DNA from: Planctomycetota bacterium
Lineage (GTDB): Bacteria > Planctomycetota > E44-bin39
Length of the DNA: 64,000 nucleotides
Assembly: GCA_004376375.1 (NCBI GenBank)
Contig: SOJX01000065.1
Coordinates: 42,833 to 106,832 of the forward strand
Direction: 5' to 3'
Within the stretch, counting starts at the first letter, position 1. Each line of letters begins with the position of its first letter. Below are positions 17,072 through 25,440 of the stretch, in pieces. A program made the translations under genes and the position numbers. The notes beneath the pieces are model-generated. The model was not told the DNA's origin, did no database searches, and saw nothing but the letters and a program-made list of their open reading frames with translations.

Positions 17072-17401
17072 ATGTCGATCAGTCGCGCGGTTCGGGAAAT
17101 GTCGAATTCAAAGGCGAATGTTTCATTCATGCGCGCGTATGTTTTCACCGGCACCGTGAACCTTATACCGTGGATACTTGCCGGGTTGCTTATCGACCGC
17201 TGGCTGGTGGTGCCGGGGGTGTTGTTCGCCGCGTTGATTATAATCGGGACCATACGGGCGCAGAGGCTGTACCAGATGCAGGTTGCGAGGAAACTCGAAG
17301 GAGCGAAGGCGCTCCGGTTCAGAAAAACGAAGACCAGTCCGATTATGAAATCGGTAAAAGGGTTCCCAACCGTCGAAAAGAAACGGTCAGTTAAGAAATA
17401 A
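17072..17401 (+). CDS. Small membrane protein in the mutase operon
   Basis: The 109-residue product has two adjacent hydrophobic segments (about 24-42 and 46-64) and a basic, Lys-rich C-terminal tail. No family is recognised. The RBS GGAG lies 7 nt before the ATG, and the gene is 10 nt from the mutase small subunit and 16 nt from the epimerase, so it is co-transcribed. Some membrane-bound methylmalonyl-CoA decarboxylases have small membrane subunits, but this sequence does not show their motifs; the link is by context only. Confidence 0.6.
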   Translation: MSISRAVREMSNSKANVSFMRAYVFTGTVNLIPWILAGLLIDRWLVVPGVLFAALIIIGTIRAQRLYQMQVARKLEGAKALRFRKTKTSPIMKSVKGFPTVEKKRSVKK

Positions 17402-17417
17402 TACGAAAGGCAGCCAA

Positions 17418-17822
17418 ATGCTGAACAACGTCGACCATATCGGGATTGCCGTCAAGTCAATCGATTCCGCGCTTGCGTTCTACAAGGACGTGCTCGGGCT
17501 CGAGCTGCACGGCGTCGAGGAAGTGCCGTCGCAGAAGGTGCGCGTCGCCTTCACCGAGATCGGGGGAGTGCACCTCGAATTCGTCGAGGCGACGTCCGAC
17601 GACTCCCCCATCGCGAAGTTTATCGAGAAAAAGGGGGAGGGCTTCCAGCATATCGCGTTTGCCGTCGACGACCTCGCGGGCAAGCTCGCCGCGCTCAAGG
17701 AAAAAGGCATCCGCCTTATCGACGAGTCGCCGCGGCCGGGCGCGGGCGGGAAAAATATCGCGTTTATCCACCCGAAGGCGACCAACGGCGTTCTGGTCGA
17801 GCTTTGTGAGAAAGCAGAATAA
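17418..17822 (+). CDS. mce: Methylmalonyl-CoA epimerase
   Basis: The 134-residue protein is of the vicinal-oxygen-chelate fold. DHIGIAVKSID at the N-terminus, VHLEFVE in the middle, GFQHIAFAVDDL and a closing NGVLVELCE provide the metal-binding His/Glu residues and the paired beta-alpha-beta modules of methylmalonyl-CoA epimerases. It interconverts S- and R-methylmalonyl-CoA, linking the carboxyltransferase encoded next to the mutase upstream. Confidence 0.92.
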   Translation: MLNNVDHIGIAVKSIDSALAFYKDVLGLELHGVEEVPSQKVRVAFTEIGGVHLEFVEATSDDSPIAKFIEKKGEGFQHIAFAVDDLAGKLAALKEKGIRLIDESPRPGAGGKNIAFIHPKATNGVLVELCEKAE

Positions 17823-17852
17823 TGTAGGGGCAAGGCATGCCTTGCCCCTACA
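17823..17852. repeat. TGTAGGGGC palindrome, core CAAGGCATGCCTTG
   Basis: This perfect 30-nt palindrome lies between mce and the carboxyltransferase gene. An identical copy is at 54716-54745. It supplies a spurious upstream start (MPCPY) to the next frame. Confidence 0.9.
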
Positions 17853-17869
17853 ATCATCCGGAGGAAATG

Positions 17870-19420
17870 ATGAACCGCGAAGAGAAAATCAGGCAGCTCC
17901 AGGAACTCAAGGTCAAAAGCCAGCTCGGCGGCGGGCCGAAGCGAATCGAGAAACAGCACGGAAAAGGGAAGATGACGGCCCGGGAGCGCGTGCACGCGCT
18001 GCTTGACGAGGGCACGTTCGAAGAGCTCGACATGTTCGTGACGCACCAGTGCCAGGACTTCAACATGAAGAAGCAGCGGATTCTCACCGACGGCGTTATC
18101 ACCGGTTTCGGCAAGGTTGACGGCCGGCCCGTCTGCGTCTTCTCGCAGGATTTCACGATCTTCGGCGGCTCGCTCTCCGGCGCGTACGCGAAAAAAATCT
18201 GCAAGATAATGGACCTCGCGATGAAGTGCGGATACCCGGTAATCGGGCTCAACGATTCCGGCGGCGCGCGGATCCAGGAGGGGGTCGAATCGCTCGGCGG
18301 CTATGCCGACATCTTCCTGCGCAACGTCCTCACGAGCGGGGTGGTGCCGCAGATATCCGCCATCATGGGCCCGTGCGCGGGCGGCGCCGTCTATTCGCCC
18401 GCGCTTACCGATTTCATCTTCATGGTCGACAAGACGAGTTACATGTACGTTACCGGCCCGAACGTCGTGAAGACCGTAACGCACGAGGAAGTGACCCACG
18501 ACCAGCTCGGCGGCGCGGTCGTGCACAACGCGAAGTCCGGCGTCGCGCATTTCCTTGCATCCGACGATACGGAATGCCTCGAGAATATCCGCACGCTGCT
18601 CTCTTACCTGCCGCTGAACAACATGGAGAACCCACCGGTAATCGAGACAAGCGATCCGGTTAACAGGATGGACGTGGAGCTGGACTCAATCATCCCGGAA
18701 GACCCGGACCAGCCTTACGACATGAAAGACGTGGTGAGGCACATCGTCGACGACGGCGTCTTTTTCGAGGTCCACGAGCACTGGGGGAAGAATATTATCG
18801 TCGGCTTTGCGCGCATCGGCGGTTACTCGGTCGGAATCGTGGGCAACCAGCCGAACCATCTCGCGGGATGCCTCGATATCGACGCCTCCACCAAAGGCGG
18901 CAGGTTCGTGCGTTTCTGCGACTGTTTCAATATTCCGATTATAACTTTCGAGGACGTTCCGGGCTTCCTGCCGGGCACGGGCCAGGAGCACGGCGGCATT
19001 ATCCGCAACGGCTCGAAGCTGCTCTACGCGTTCTGCGAATGCACCGTGCCGAAGATTACGGTTATTACGCGCAAGGCCTACGGCGGCGCGTACGACGTCA
19101 TGAGCTCCAAGCATATACGGGGCGATTTCAATTTTGCCTGGCCGAGCGCGGCGGTCGCGGTGATGGGCGCGCAGGGCGCCGTCGAAATCCTGTATGCGAA
19201 AGAATTGAAAAACGCGGAAGACCGCGAGGCGCGCAAGTCCGAAATCGTGAAAGACTACGAGGATCTCTTCTGCTCGCCGTTTGAGGCGGCGAGGCGCGGG
19301 TACATAGACGACGTCATAGAGGCGCACACGACGCGCCCGCGTCTGGTGGCCGCGCTCCAGTTCACCGAGAACAAGCGCGACTCGAATCCGCCCAAGAAGC
19401 ATGGAAATATACCGCTATAG
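17870..19420 (+). CDS. Acyl-CoA carboxyltransferase (propionyl-CoA carboxylase beta / methylmalonyl-CoA decarboxylase alpha)
   Basis: The 516-residue carboxyltransferase has the two crotonase-like halves of PccB/Mmd[15 protein letters not shown], the oxyanion-hole segments [11 protein letters not shown] and [13 protein letters not shown] in the N-half, and [17 protein letters not shown] and [11 protein letters not shown] in the C-half. The characteristic ending is KHGNIPL. It moves CO2 between biotin and propionyl-/methylmalonyl-CoA. No biotin carboxylase or carrier gene is visible, so direction (carboxylase or decarboxylase) cannot be decided. The start at 17870 is preferred because GGAGG lies 5 nt before it; ATG 17867 is too close. 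Confidence 0.9.
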   Translation: MNREEKIRQLQELKVKSQLGGGPKRIEKQHGKGKMTARERVHALLDEGTFEELDMFVTHQCQDFNMKKQRILTDGVITGFGKVDGRPVCVFSQDFTIFGGSLSGAYAKKICKIMDLAMKCGYPVIGLNDSGGARIQEGVESLGGYADIFLRNVLTSGVVPQISAIMGPCAGGAVYSPALTDFIFMVDKTSYMYVTGPNVVKTVTHEEVTHDQLGGAVVHNAKSGVAHFLASDDTECLENIRTLLSYLPLNNMENPPVIETSDPVNRMDVELDSIIPEDPDQPYDMKDVVRHIVDDGVFFEVHEHWGKNIIVGFARIGGYSVGIVGNQPNHLAGCLDIDASTKGGRFVRFCDCFNIPIITFEDVPGFLPGTGQEHGGIIRNGSKLLYAFCECTVPKITVITRKAYGGAYDVMSSKHIRGDFNFAWPSAAVAVMGAQGAVEILYAKELKNAEDREARKSEIVKDYEDLFCSPFEAARRGYIDDVIEAHTTRPRLVAALQFTENKRDSNPPKKHGNIPL

Positions 19421-19440
19421 CGGAATATTTCAAAGGTCTC

Positions 19441-19504
19441 AGGTGTTAGGTTTTAGGTGTTAGGAAATGCTGCAATACTTCTTAAAACCTAAAACCTAAA
19501 ACCT
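19441..19504. repeat. Inverted word array (AGGTTTT / CTAAAAC)
   Basis: The left arm AGGTGTTAGGTTTTAGGTG is followed about 20 nt later by AAAACCTAAAACCTAAAACC, its complement. It lies between the carboxyltransferase and the convergent WecA-like gene. Confidence 0.9.
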
Positions 19505-19547
19505 GAAATATCGTTCCCGCGATAACAGATTATATTTGCGTGTTGGA

Positions 19548-20681
19548 TTAAACCTTTGCCCTGTCGAGCGCCCAGCCGCCTAGAATCAGCGCGATGATGT
19601 AGACGCCGAGGACCGACAGGTACGCGGCAGGCGATTCAAGCTTCCATATTATCAGCGCAATCAGGCCGCCTGCAATGCCCAATAAGTATAGGGACATCGC
19701 GGCCTGGCGCGTGGAAAGCCCGAACGCTTTCAGCCTGTGGGAGAGGTGGTCGCGGCCGCAATAAAGAATTGCTCCCTTTATATTGCCGAAAAGGTTGCCG
19801 GTTTTGACCGTCTTGTTTTTGAAACGGAGGATTGTTGAAAGCGTGATATCATAAAGCGGCACGGTGAGCACCACGCAGGGCACGATCATCGACTTGAGCG
19901 GGTCAAACGACCACTTCCCGATAACCAGCATGGCGGCAAGCAGGAACCCGAGCAGGAAGCTGCCGTTGTCGCCGAGGAATATTTTCGCGGGGTTCCAGTT
20001 GTAGCGCAAAAAGCCGAGGCATGCCCCGGTCAGGGATATCGCGAGAAATGCGAGCCACGGCTGGGCGCCGCGAATGTCGCTGCCCCAGGCGAAGTAGAAT
20101 ATGAACGCGGATGCGATTGCGGTTACACCCACAGCAGCGCCGTCCATGTTGTCAAGGCTGTTCATCGCCGAGGTGACGCCCACGATCCATAACAGGGTCA
20201 GCGCCAGGTTCAAGGGCATCGCCGCGAACCCGAGCTGTGCCGGAAAGAGCGTAAGCCGGATGCCGAAACTGTAGAGAAAATACGTTACGCCGAAGAGAAT
20301 AATGAGCTTCCAGATCGCGTTTATGGGGTGGAAATCGTCTATCAGGCCGAGAATGAGCACGATAAGTCCGCCGGTGACGAGGCCGAAGAAAGGGCGGTAC
20401 CATTCGAATGTAATCAGTCCGATGAACGAGTGCGCTGTTCCCGGATCGATTCTGAGCGTGGAAAATACCGTGATGGAAAACGCGATGTAGATCGCGATAC
20501 CGCCCAGAAACGGAGTCGCTTCCTTATGCGTCTTGTATTCTTTGGGTCTGTCGAGCGCGCCTATGCGCTTTGCGATTACAATTAAATACGGAACGACCAG
20601 GAATGCTAGAAACCAGGCGAAGATTAACATCCCGACATGCGGGTAGCTCAGTTTGGTGGTTAGACCCGAATTCGCAAGCAT
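19548..20681 (-). CDS. WecA/TagO-like polyprenyl-phosphate HexNAc-1-phosphate transferase
   Basis: The 377-residue protein has about eleven transmembrane helices and belongs to the MraY/WecA family. Cytoplasmic motifs are all present: LGLIDDF (Mg-binding Asp pair), NSLDNMDG, FLGDNGS and the C-terminal GRDHLSHRL typical of WecA/TagO-type rather than MraY. It would start lipid-linked glycan assembly by transferring a HexNAc-1-phosphate to undecaprenyl phosphate at the inner membrane. It heads a region rich in glycosyltransferases and sugar-nucleotide enzymes. Confidence 0.88.
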   Translation of the reverse strand: MLANSGLTTKLSYPHVGMLIFAWFLAFLVVPYLIVIAKRIGALDRPKEYKTHKEATPFLGGIAIYIAFSITVFSTLRIDPGTAHSFIGLITFEWYRPFFGLVTGGLIVLILGLIDDFHPINAIWKLIILFGVTYFLYSFGIRLTLFPAQLGFAAMPLNLALTLLWIVGVTSAMNSLDNMDGAAVGVTAIASAFIFYFAWGSDIRGAQPWLAFLAISLTGACLGFLRYNWNPAKIFLGDNGSFLLGFLLAAMLVIGKWSFDPLKSMIVPCVVLTVPLYDITLSTILRFKNKTVKTGNLFGNIKGAILYCGRDHLSHRLKAFGLSTRQAAMSLYLLGIAGGLIALIIWKLESPAAYLSVLGVYIIALILGGWALDRAKV

Positions 20682-20736
20682 TAATTGTTTCCAATGTCCC
20701 CGACCCCAAGGCAGGAAAGCTGTTTGCAGCGCGTAT

Positions 20737-20764
20737 ATTATACGGCCGATTCCTCCGTTTGCAA
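20737..20764 (-). promoter_or_regulatory. Promoter of the WecA-like gene
   Basis: The minus strand reads TTGCAA, 16 nt, TATAAT, about 50 nt upstream of the ATG at 20681. Confidence 0.7.
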
Positions 20765-20910
20765 GGGTTGTTCAAAATTTTTCATCGATTTTAATTGGGA
20801 ATATCTACTTGCACTCTAAGCCTTAATAAACATTTTGATAACTTTGTATATTCATATTTCAAACTCCAATAAAGTCGCCATCGAAAAATATTTATAACCC
20901 GGGCAAAGAA

Positions 20911-21055
20911 AGGATGAAGGATGAAGTATGAAGGATGAAGTTTCATGCTTCATCCCAAATATTTGTTATTGCGGCGCCGCAAGCTGCGTTGCCAAATATT
21001 ATTTTTAATATAATCTGCTTTTCATACTTTATACTTCAGACTTCATACTTTCTTC
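20911..21055. repeat. Inverted word array (GGATGAAGT / ACTTCATAC)
   Basis: GGATGAAGGATGAAGTATGAAGG runs into TTTCATGCTTCATCC. About 60 nt later, past the GC palindrome near 20970-20990, comes CTTCATACTTTATACTTCAG. Arms complement each other. The gap 20682-21055 otherwise holds only the WecA-like promoter; no gene is seen. Confidence 0.85.
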
Positions 21056-21985
21056 TCACAGGTCCTTGTACGCCTGCTGGCGGTTGGTGGCGACCAGCAG
21101 ATCGGCGATGAAGCCGAAAAAGATTATGAAAAGGCCGGTAATCAAAAGAATGATAGTGCTGGCTCTTATCGCGGGCAGAACCGACCAGTAACGGTCCATG
21201 AAAACCTTGGCCGAGCCCGCAAGAATGAAAAGAAAACCGACCGGCAGGAAAATCCTGAGCGGGTTGAAGTACATTATCAGCCTGAGCACGGTAAGAAAAT
21301 AGTTCCACGTATCGGCAATCGGGTGGAATTTGGATTTCCCGATCCGCCTGTGGTATTCGCTGTCGATGTATTTCACGGGGTGACCGTTGCAGAGAAACGC
21401 CATCGTCATCGACGTGACGCAGGAGAAACCGTTCGGGATTACCCAGAGATAATTCCGCATCACGTCGCGCTTGAAAGCTTTCAGTCCCGTGTTGAGGTCG
21501 GGGATTTTCGTCTTCGCGAGGTAACCCGCAAGCTGGCGCAACGCCCATTTCGTGGGGACGCGGAGGATTTTCATCGAGCCTTTTTCGCTCGTGCGGGCGC
21601 CGTTTACCTGGTCGTATTCGGGGAAATGCTCCAGCAGGCGCGGTATGTCCGCCGCGTGGTAAGTGCCGTCCGCGTCCAGCATGACGATTATTTCGCCCCT
21701 GGCGTGGAGTATCCCGGTCTTGCGCGTGGCTCCGGCGCCGCCGTTCTGGACGCGCCTGACAACGCGGGCGCCGGCTGCGAGCGCCTTTGCCGCGGTTTTA
21801 TCGGTGGACGCGTCGTCGATGACGAGTATTTCGTATGACTTGTCGGCATTCTTCATCGCGTCCCGGACGTCCGCGATCACGGTTTCAATGGCTTCCGCTT
21901 CGTTGTACGCGGGGAGCACCACCGAAACGTCGTAGGCGGTTTCGCGGATCGGTTTCGTGGCGGCGGTTTCGTACTGTGCGTCCAT
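21056..21985 (-). CDS. Glycosyltransferase family 2 (polyprenyl-phosphate sugar synthase-like)
   Basis: The 309-residue product has a GT-A domain (VVLPAYNEAEAIETV, VIDDASTDKT, MLDADGTYH with the metal-binding DxD, HRRIGKSKFH) and two C-terminal transmembrane helices (about 230-260 and 265-295). This matches dolichyl/undecaprenyl-phosphate glycosyltransferases, which load a sugar on the lipid carrier for use by GT-C enzymes outside the membrane. The neighbour at 22072 is such a GT-C-like protein. The start ATG at 21985 has AGAGGG upstream and its own promoter. Confidence 0.85.
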   Translation of the reverse strand: MDAQYETAATKPIRETAYDVSVVLPAYNEAEAIETVIADVRDAMKNADKSYEILVIDDASTDKTAAKALAAGARVVRRVQNGGAGATRKTGILHARGEIIVMLDADGTYHAADIPRLLEHFPEYDQVNGARTSEKGSMKILRVPTKWALRQLAGYLAKTKIPDLNTGLKAFKRDVMRNYLWVIPNGFSCVTSMTMAFLCNGHPVKYIDSEYHRRIGKSKFHPIADTWNYFLTVLRLIMYFNPLRIFLPVGFLFILAGSAKVFMDRYWSVLPAIRASTIILLITGLFIIFFGFIADLLVATNRQQAYKDL

Positions 21986-22008
21986 TATGCCCTCTGAATT
22001 CAGCCGGT

Positions 22009-22037
22009 AGTATAACTGCGGGAGGTGGAGCGGTCAA
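22009..22037 (-). promoter_or_regulatory. Promoter of the GT2 gene
   Basis: The minus strand reads TTGACC, 17 nt, TATACT, ending about 24 nt before the ATG at 21985. Confidence 0.7.
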
Positions 22038-22071
22038 CGAAGAAGTTATTACAGCCCCGGATGCAGCTCCG

Positions 22072-23829
22072 TCATTTCTTCTTTTCTTCAGCGTGGATTT
22101 CTGAGAGTTTATTTTTCAGATAGGAATGGCGCTCGGTCTCGGCGTTCGTCCAGTATATTTCGATTGCATGGTTCTTAATCCAGAATGCCGGCGCGTCCCA
22201 CGGGCCGATGCGGCCGAGCGAAGAGTAGTTCTCCCGGATATGATTCCACAGGAGTTTGCCGTGCGTTTCGCCGAGAATGCCTTTCCACCAGGCGTGTTTC
22301 GGGGCGTGTAGAACGATGTTCGAAATAATTATGCATCGCACCCGGTTCTGCTTGAGTGCTTCTATTACGGTTTTATCATTCTCAGGTGTGATTTTGCAGA
22401 GTAACTGGTACTGCGCGAATGGGCCGGCCTGACGGCGGTGCGTCAGGGCGCAGTAGAGCGGGTCATAGGCCAGCGCGAGAATCTTTTCATCAGGCTTCGT
22501 GTTTTCGAGAATAAACCTGGCCCCGCTGTTGACTACGTCGGCCCAGGCGGGATCGTAGACTGAGATTTGCCCGCCGGGAGCCTTAATGGGTTTGCCTTTC
22601 TGCACTCTGAACCTGTATGCGTTTTCAACGTTTGTCCAGATAACCAGAAATGCAAACCACGCAGACAAAGCGCCGATTATGATGTTTGTAATAATCTGTT
22701 TCCGTCCGGTAGCGTTAATCGCTGCCAGCTTCTGAAACGCCGCCGAGACGGCGAGGCAGAAAAGTATCGAACCGCCTGCAAGGCCCCAGTAAGTCACGGC
22801 GTATTCGGAGCCGCTGAAAAGAAATTCATGCACGGCCAGTATCGTTGGAAGGAAAAAGATAAGCGCAATTCTGTGTTCATGGAGCCAGCGGCGGCGGCGG
22901 GCCGCAAGCAGGAGAAGGGCGAATCCGCAAACGATTGAGATACACCAGATATACATGCTATCGCGCCACAGCGCGACGAATGCCGCAAAGGTGTATCTAT
23001 ATCCTTCCATTATAAAAAAGCGCGAAAAAGGTACGGCCATCGACCCGGTGAACGTCCCCCATACGGGCCGCATGTCGGATGAATACGGGAATGACTTTAC
23101 GAGGAAATCACCCGGCGCACCGACGACGAATACCAGCAGATATAGAACTATTACACATCCAAAAGCGGCCGAGCCCGTTACTGTTTTTTTTCGCGAAGGG
23201 ATGAATGAATCCGATGAGTTTCGCGTTACCAGATGGAGCAGAAAAAGGCCTGCCGCCATCCCGGCTGTGAATGCAATGCCGATGTTCGACTTGCACCCGA
23301 CCAGCAGGGCGCACCATAGCCCGAGTCTCAGCCACGGTCCCCGCTTCGCATCGGTTCGCATTAATTGAACGGCTGCAATGAACGCCTCTACCATGCAGAC
23401 CATGGCCGGTGCCGTTATGAATGAATGCATGTGGTTTCTGTACGCAAGCACGAACGGGAGAATTCCAAGCAGGGCGATGTGCCACTTTGTAATTCGGACC
23501 AGGAGTTGCGCCAGGCGGAAAGTGCCGATAAGCGTGTAAACGTACCAGGACAGGAACGCCGCCTTGAGCGTAACGCCGAAAACCAGCAGAAAGGGCGCGA
23601 CCGCGTAAAGCCCGACCGGACCGTAACGGAACGGAAAATTCCTGTACGGGATCTCTCCGCGGATAACGTTCCACGCGGCGTAGAGCCCGCGTCCGTGGTC
23701 GCCGGTCGCGATCGTATTCGCAGCCACGTCCTGGTAGTAGAGAACGGCGGCAAACAGCGTAACAAGAACGGGTACAAGCAGGCGGGGAAGCTTTGCCGGG
23801 GAAGGTGCGCCATCGGCTGCGGCGTTCAC
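22072..23829 (-). CDS. Multi-pass GT-C-like glycosyltransferase
   Basis: The 585-residue protein has about ten transmembrane helices. A conserved first loop TGDHGRGLYAAWNVIRGEIPYRNF contains acidic and His residues, as in GT39/ArnT-type lipid-linked-sugar transferases. A soluble C-terminal domain follows (from about residue 430). It would transfer a sugar from a polyprenyl carrier on the outer face of the membrane. Start GTG at 23829 overlaps the stop of the radical SAM gene by one base, so the two form an operon. Substrate unknown. Confidence 0.7.
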   Translation of the reverse strand: MNAAADGAPSPAKLPRLLVPVLVTLFAAVLYYQDVAANTIATGDHGRGLYAAWNVIRGEIPYRNFPFRYGPVGLYAVAPFLLVFGVTLKAAFLSWYVYTLIGTFRLAQLLVRITKWHIALLGILPFVLAYRNHMHSFITAPAMVCMVEAFIAAVQLMRTDAKRGPWLRLGLWCALLVGCKSNIGIAFTAGMAAGLFLLHLVTRNSSDSFIPSRKKTVTGSAAFGCVIVLYLLVFVVGAPGDFLVKSFPYSSDMRPVWGTFTGSMAVPFSRFFIMEGYRYTFAAFVALWRDSMYIWCISIVCGFALLLLAARRRRWLHEHRIALIFFLPTILAVHEFLFSGSEYAVTYWGLAGGSILFCLAVSAAFQKLAAINATGRKQIITNIIIGALSAWFAFLVIWTNVENAYRFRVQKGKPIKAPGGQISVYDPAWADVVNSGARFILENTKPDEKILALAYDPLYCALTHRRQAGPFAQYQLLCKITPENDKTVIEALKQNRVRCIIISNIVLHAPKHAWWKGILGETHGKLLWNHIRENYSSLGRIGPWDAPAFWIKNHAIEIYWTNAETERHSYLKNKLSEIHAEEKKK

Positions 23830-25286
23830 TAGTCTTTCCCCCGGATAAAGGAAAGTACCTGCGTCGCGGCAAGCGAGACGCGCATCAGCTCCGAGAGGTC
23901 GCCGATTTTAAAAAGCCACTTCAGAATGTAGTCCGGCCTCAGATAAAATTTTCTGTAGGCGAGGCGTATGAACTTCTGGAGCTCCTCCTCCGTGAGCGAA
24001 GTGAAATGTACGTTATAAAAGGATTTCGTGTGGAGCGTCGATAGGTCGCTCTGCGTGCCGTCGCCGATTTCCGGGTGGGCGGATTTGAGCTCGTCGAAAA
24101 GTTGAGTGCCCGGATAAGGCGTGCAGATGCCGAAGGTAACGATTGTCGGGTCGATATCGATAACAAAACGAAACGTTTCCTTCAGCGTGTCTTTTGTCTC
24201 GCCCGGCATCCCGATCATCATGTGCGCGTGCGTGTCGATGCCGACCCGGTTCGCCCACTTCAGAGTCTTTCGCGTCTGCTCGACGGTGATGCCTTTCCGG
24301 ACGTTGTCGAGCAGGTCCTGCACGCCCGTTTCCACGCCGAGGCGCAGCATGTGGCAGCCCGCCTTCTTCATTATCCGTATCATTTCGTAATCGACCGCGC
24401 CTATCCGGCTCGAGCATATCCACGAAATTTTGATTTCGCGTTTGAGTATGCCTTTGCAGACGGCGTAGACGCGTTTCTTCGAGACGGTGAAAATCTCGTC
24501 GCGGAAAAAGATTTCCTTATACCCCAGGCCCGCGATTTCCTCGATCTCGGCAAGCACGCTTTCCGCGCTGCGGTAGCGGATTTTGCGGCCGTAAAAAGTC
24601 GGCGACGAGCAGAACGTGCATTTACCCGGGCACCCGCGCGACGTGAACATCGTCGTGTACGGCATCTTCTTTACAATCGGGTTGAAGTAGTCGATGCCTT
24701 TGGGGAGGAACGTGCGGTCCGGTATCGGAAGCTCGTTGAGGTCGGCGATGAGCGGATAATCGGCGTTGACCTTTACTTTACCGTTTTCCTTGAAAGCTAT
24801 TCCATGGATTTTTTTCCACGCACCGCCGCCGTCGTCAAATGCGCGCACGAGGTCGCGGACGATATGCTCCGCCTCCATGCGGACGACGATGTCGATGCCC
24901 GGCCGCTCGAGCGTCGACTCCGGCTCGGCCGTTACGTGACCGCCGAAGACGATTGTTTTTAGTTCCGCCTTCGCCTGCTTGAGCGCGCCGAGGACGGCCG
25001 CGTCCTCGTTCAGCGTCATCGTGCTCGTCAGCATGACGACGATATCGAAATCGCCGGCCCGTTTCTGTATGTCTTCAATCGACAGCTCTTCGGCCGCGGC
25101 GTCGAGAAGCTCGACCTTTTTTCCGTCCTTTTTCAGAACGGTGGCGACGGAGATAAGCGACAGCGGCGGGAACTGAATGCCCGCGATACGCTTGCCCTTG
25201 CACCAGCATCCGTAGACGAGGTCGCGCGCCACGTTCTTGGCAAACTTCGACGGCGGTATGAGGATAAGCGTCCGGGTGTTTGACAT
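23829..25286 (-). CDS. B12-binding radical SAM protein
   Basis: The 485-residue protein has an N-terminal cobalamin-binding Rossmann domain (about 1-140, GGHVTAEPE region), then a radical SAM barrel with the cluster motif C-PGK-C-TF-C (near 215). A C-terminal helical region follows. Class B radical SAM enzymes of this layout methylate or rearrange unactivated carbons, often on lipids or secondary metabolites. Coupling to a GT-C gene suggests modification of a lipid-linked or glycan substrate. ATG 25286 is chosen over TTG 25319 because the promoter's TATAAT lies between them, 9 nt before the ATG, giving a near-leaderless message. Confidence 0.85.
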   Translation of the reverse strand: MSNTRTLILIPPSKFAKNVARDLVYGCWCKGKRIAGIQFPPLSLISVATVLKKDGKKVELLDAAAEELSIEDIQKRAGDFDIVVMLTSTMTLNEDAAVLGALKQAKAELKTIVFGGHVTAEPESTLERPGIDIVVRMEAEHIVRDLVRAFDDGGGAWKKIHGIAFKENGKVKVNADYPLIADLNELPIPDRTFLPKGIDYFNPIVKKMPYTTMFTSRGCPGKCTFCSSPTFYGRKIRYRSAESVLAEIEEIAGLGYKEIFFRDEIFTVSKKRVYAVCKGILKREIKISWICSSRIGAVDYEMIRIMKKAGCHMLRLGVETGVQDLLDNVRKGITVEQTRKTLKWANRVGIDTHAHMMIGMPGETKDTLKETFRFVIDIDPTIVTFGICTPYPGTQLFDELKSAHPEIGDGTQSDLSTLHTKSFYNVHFTSLTEEELQKFIRLAYRKFYLRPDYILKWLFKIGDLSELMRVSLAATQVLSFIRGKD

Positions 25287-25295
25287 GACGATGGT

Positions 25296-25324
25296 ATTAT
25301 ACAAAGGTGATGATGACAAGGCAA
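25296..25324 (-). promoter_or_regulatory. Promoter of the radical SAM operon (near-leaderless)
   Basis: The minus strand reads TTGCCT, 17 nt, TATAAT. Only 9 nt separate the -10 box from the ATG, leaving a leader of about 0-3 nt and no Shine-Dalgarno sequence. Confidence 0.8.
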
Positions 25325-25350
25325 GAGTTAGCCGCGCCGCCTGCGGCGCG

Positions 25351-25383
25351 TGTCCGGGGGCGGGTCTGAGATCCGCTCCTACA
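25351..25383. repeat. Decayed GGGGCGGGTCTGAGA palindrome
   Basis: This is a degenerate copy of the family seen intact at 36277-36305, next to a GC-rich palindrome (25331-25350) and between two divergent promoters. Confidence 0.7.
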
Positions 25384-25398
25384 GAATCAAACGGGCTG

Positions 25399-25427
25399 TT
25401 TCCCGACCCGGAGTTTTCTGTTATAAT
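25399..25427 (+). promoter_or_regulatory. Promoter of the alkaline phosphatase gene
   Basis: A perfect extended -10, TGTTATAAT, has a weak -35 (TTTCCC) 17 nt upstream. The start codon at 25441 follows after 13 nt, so the leader is only about 6 nt. Confidence 0.65.
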
Positions 25428-25440
25428 GCAAAATCATATT

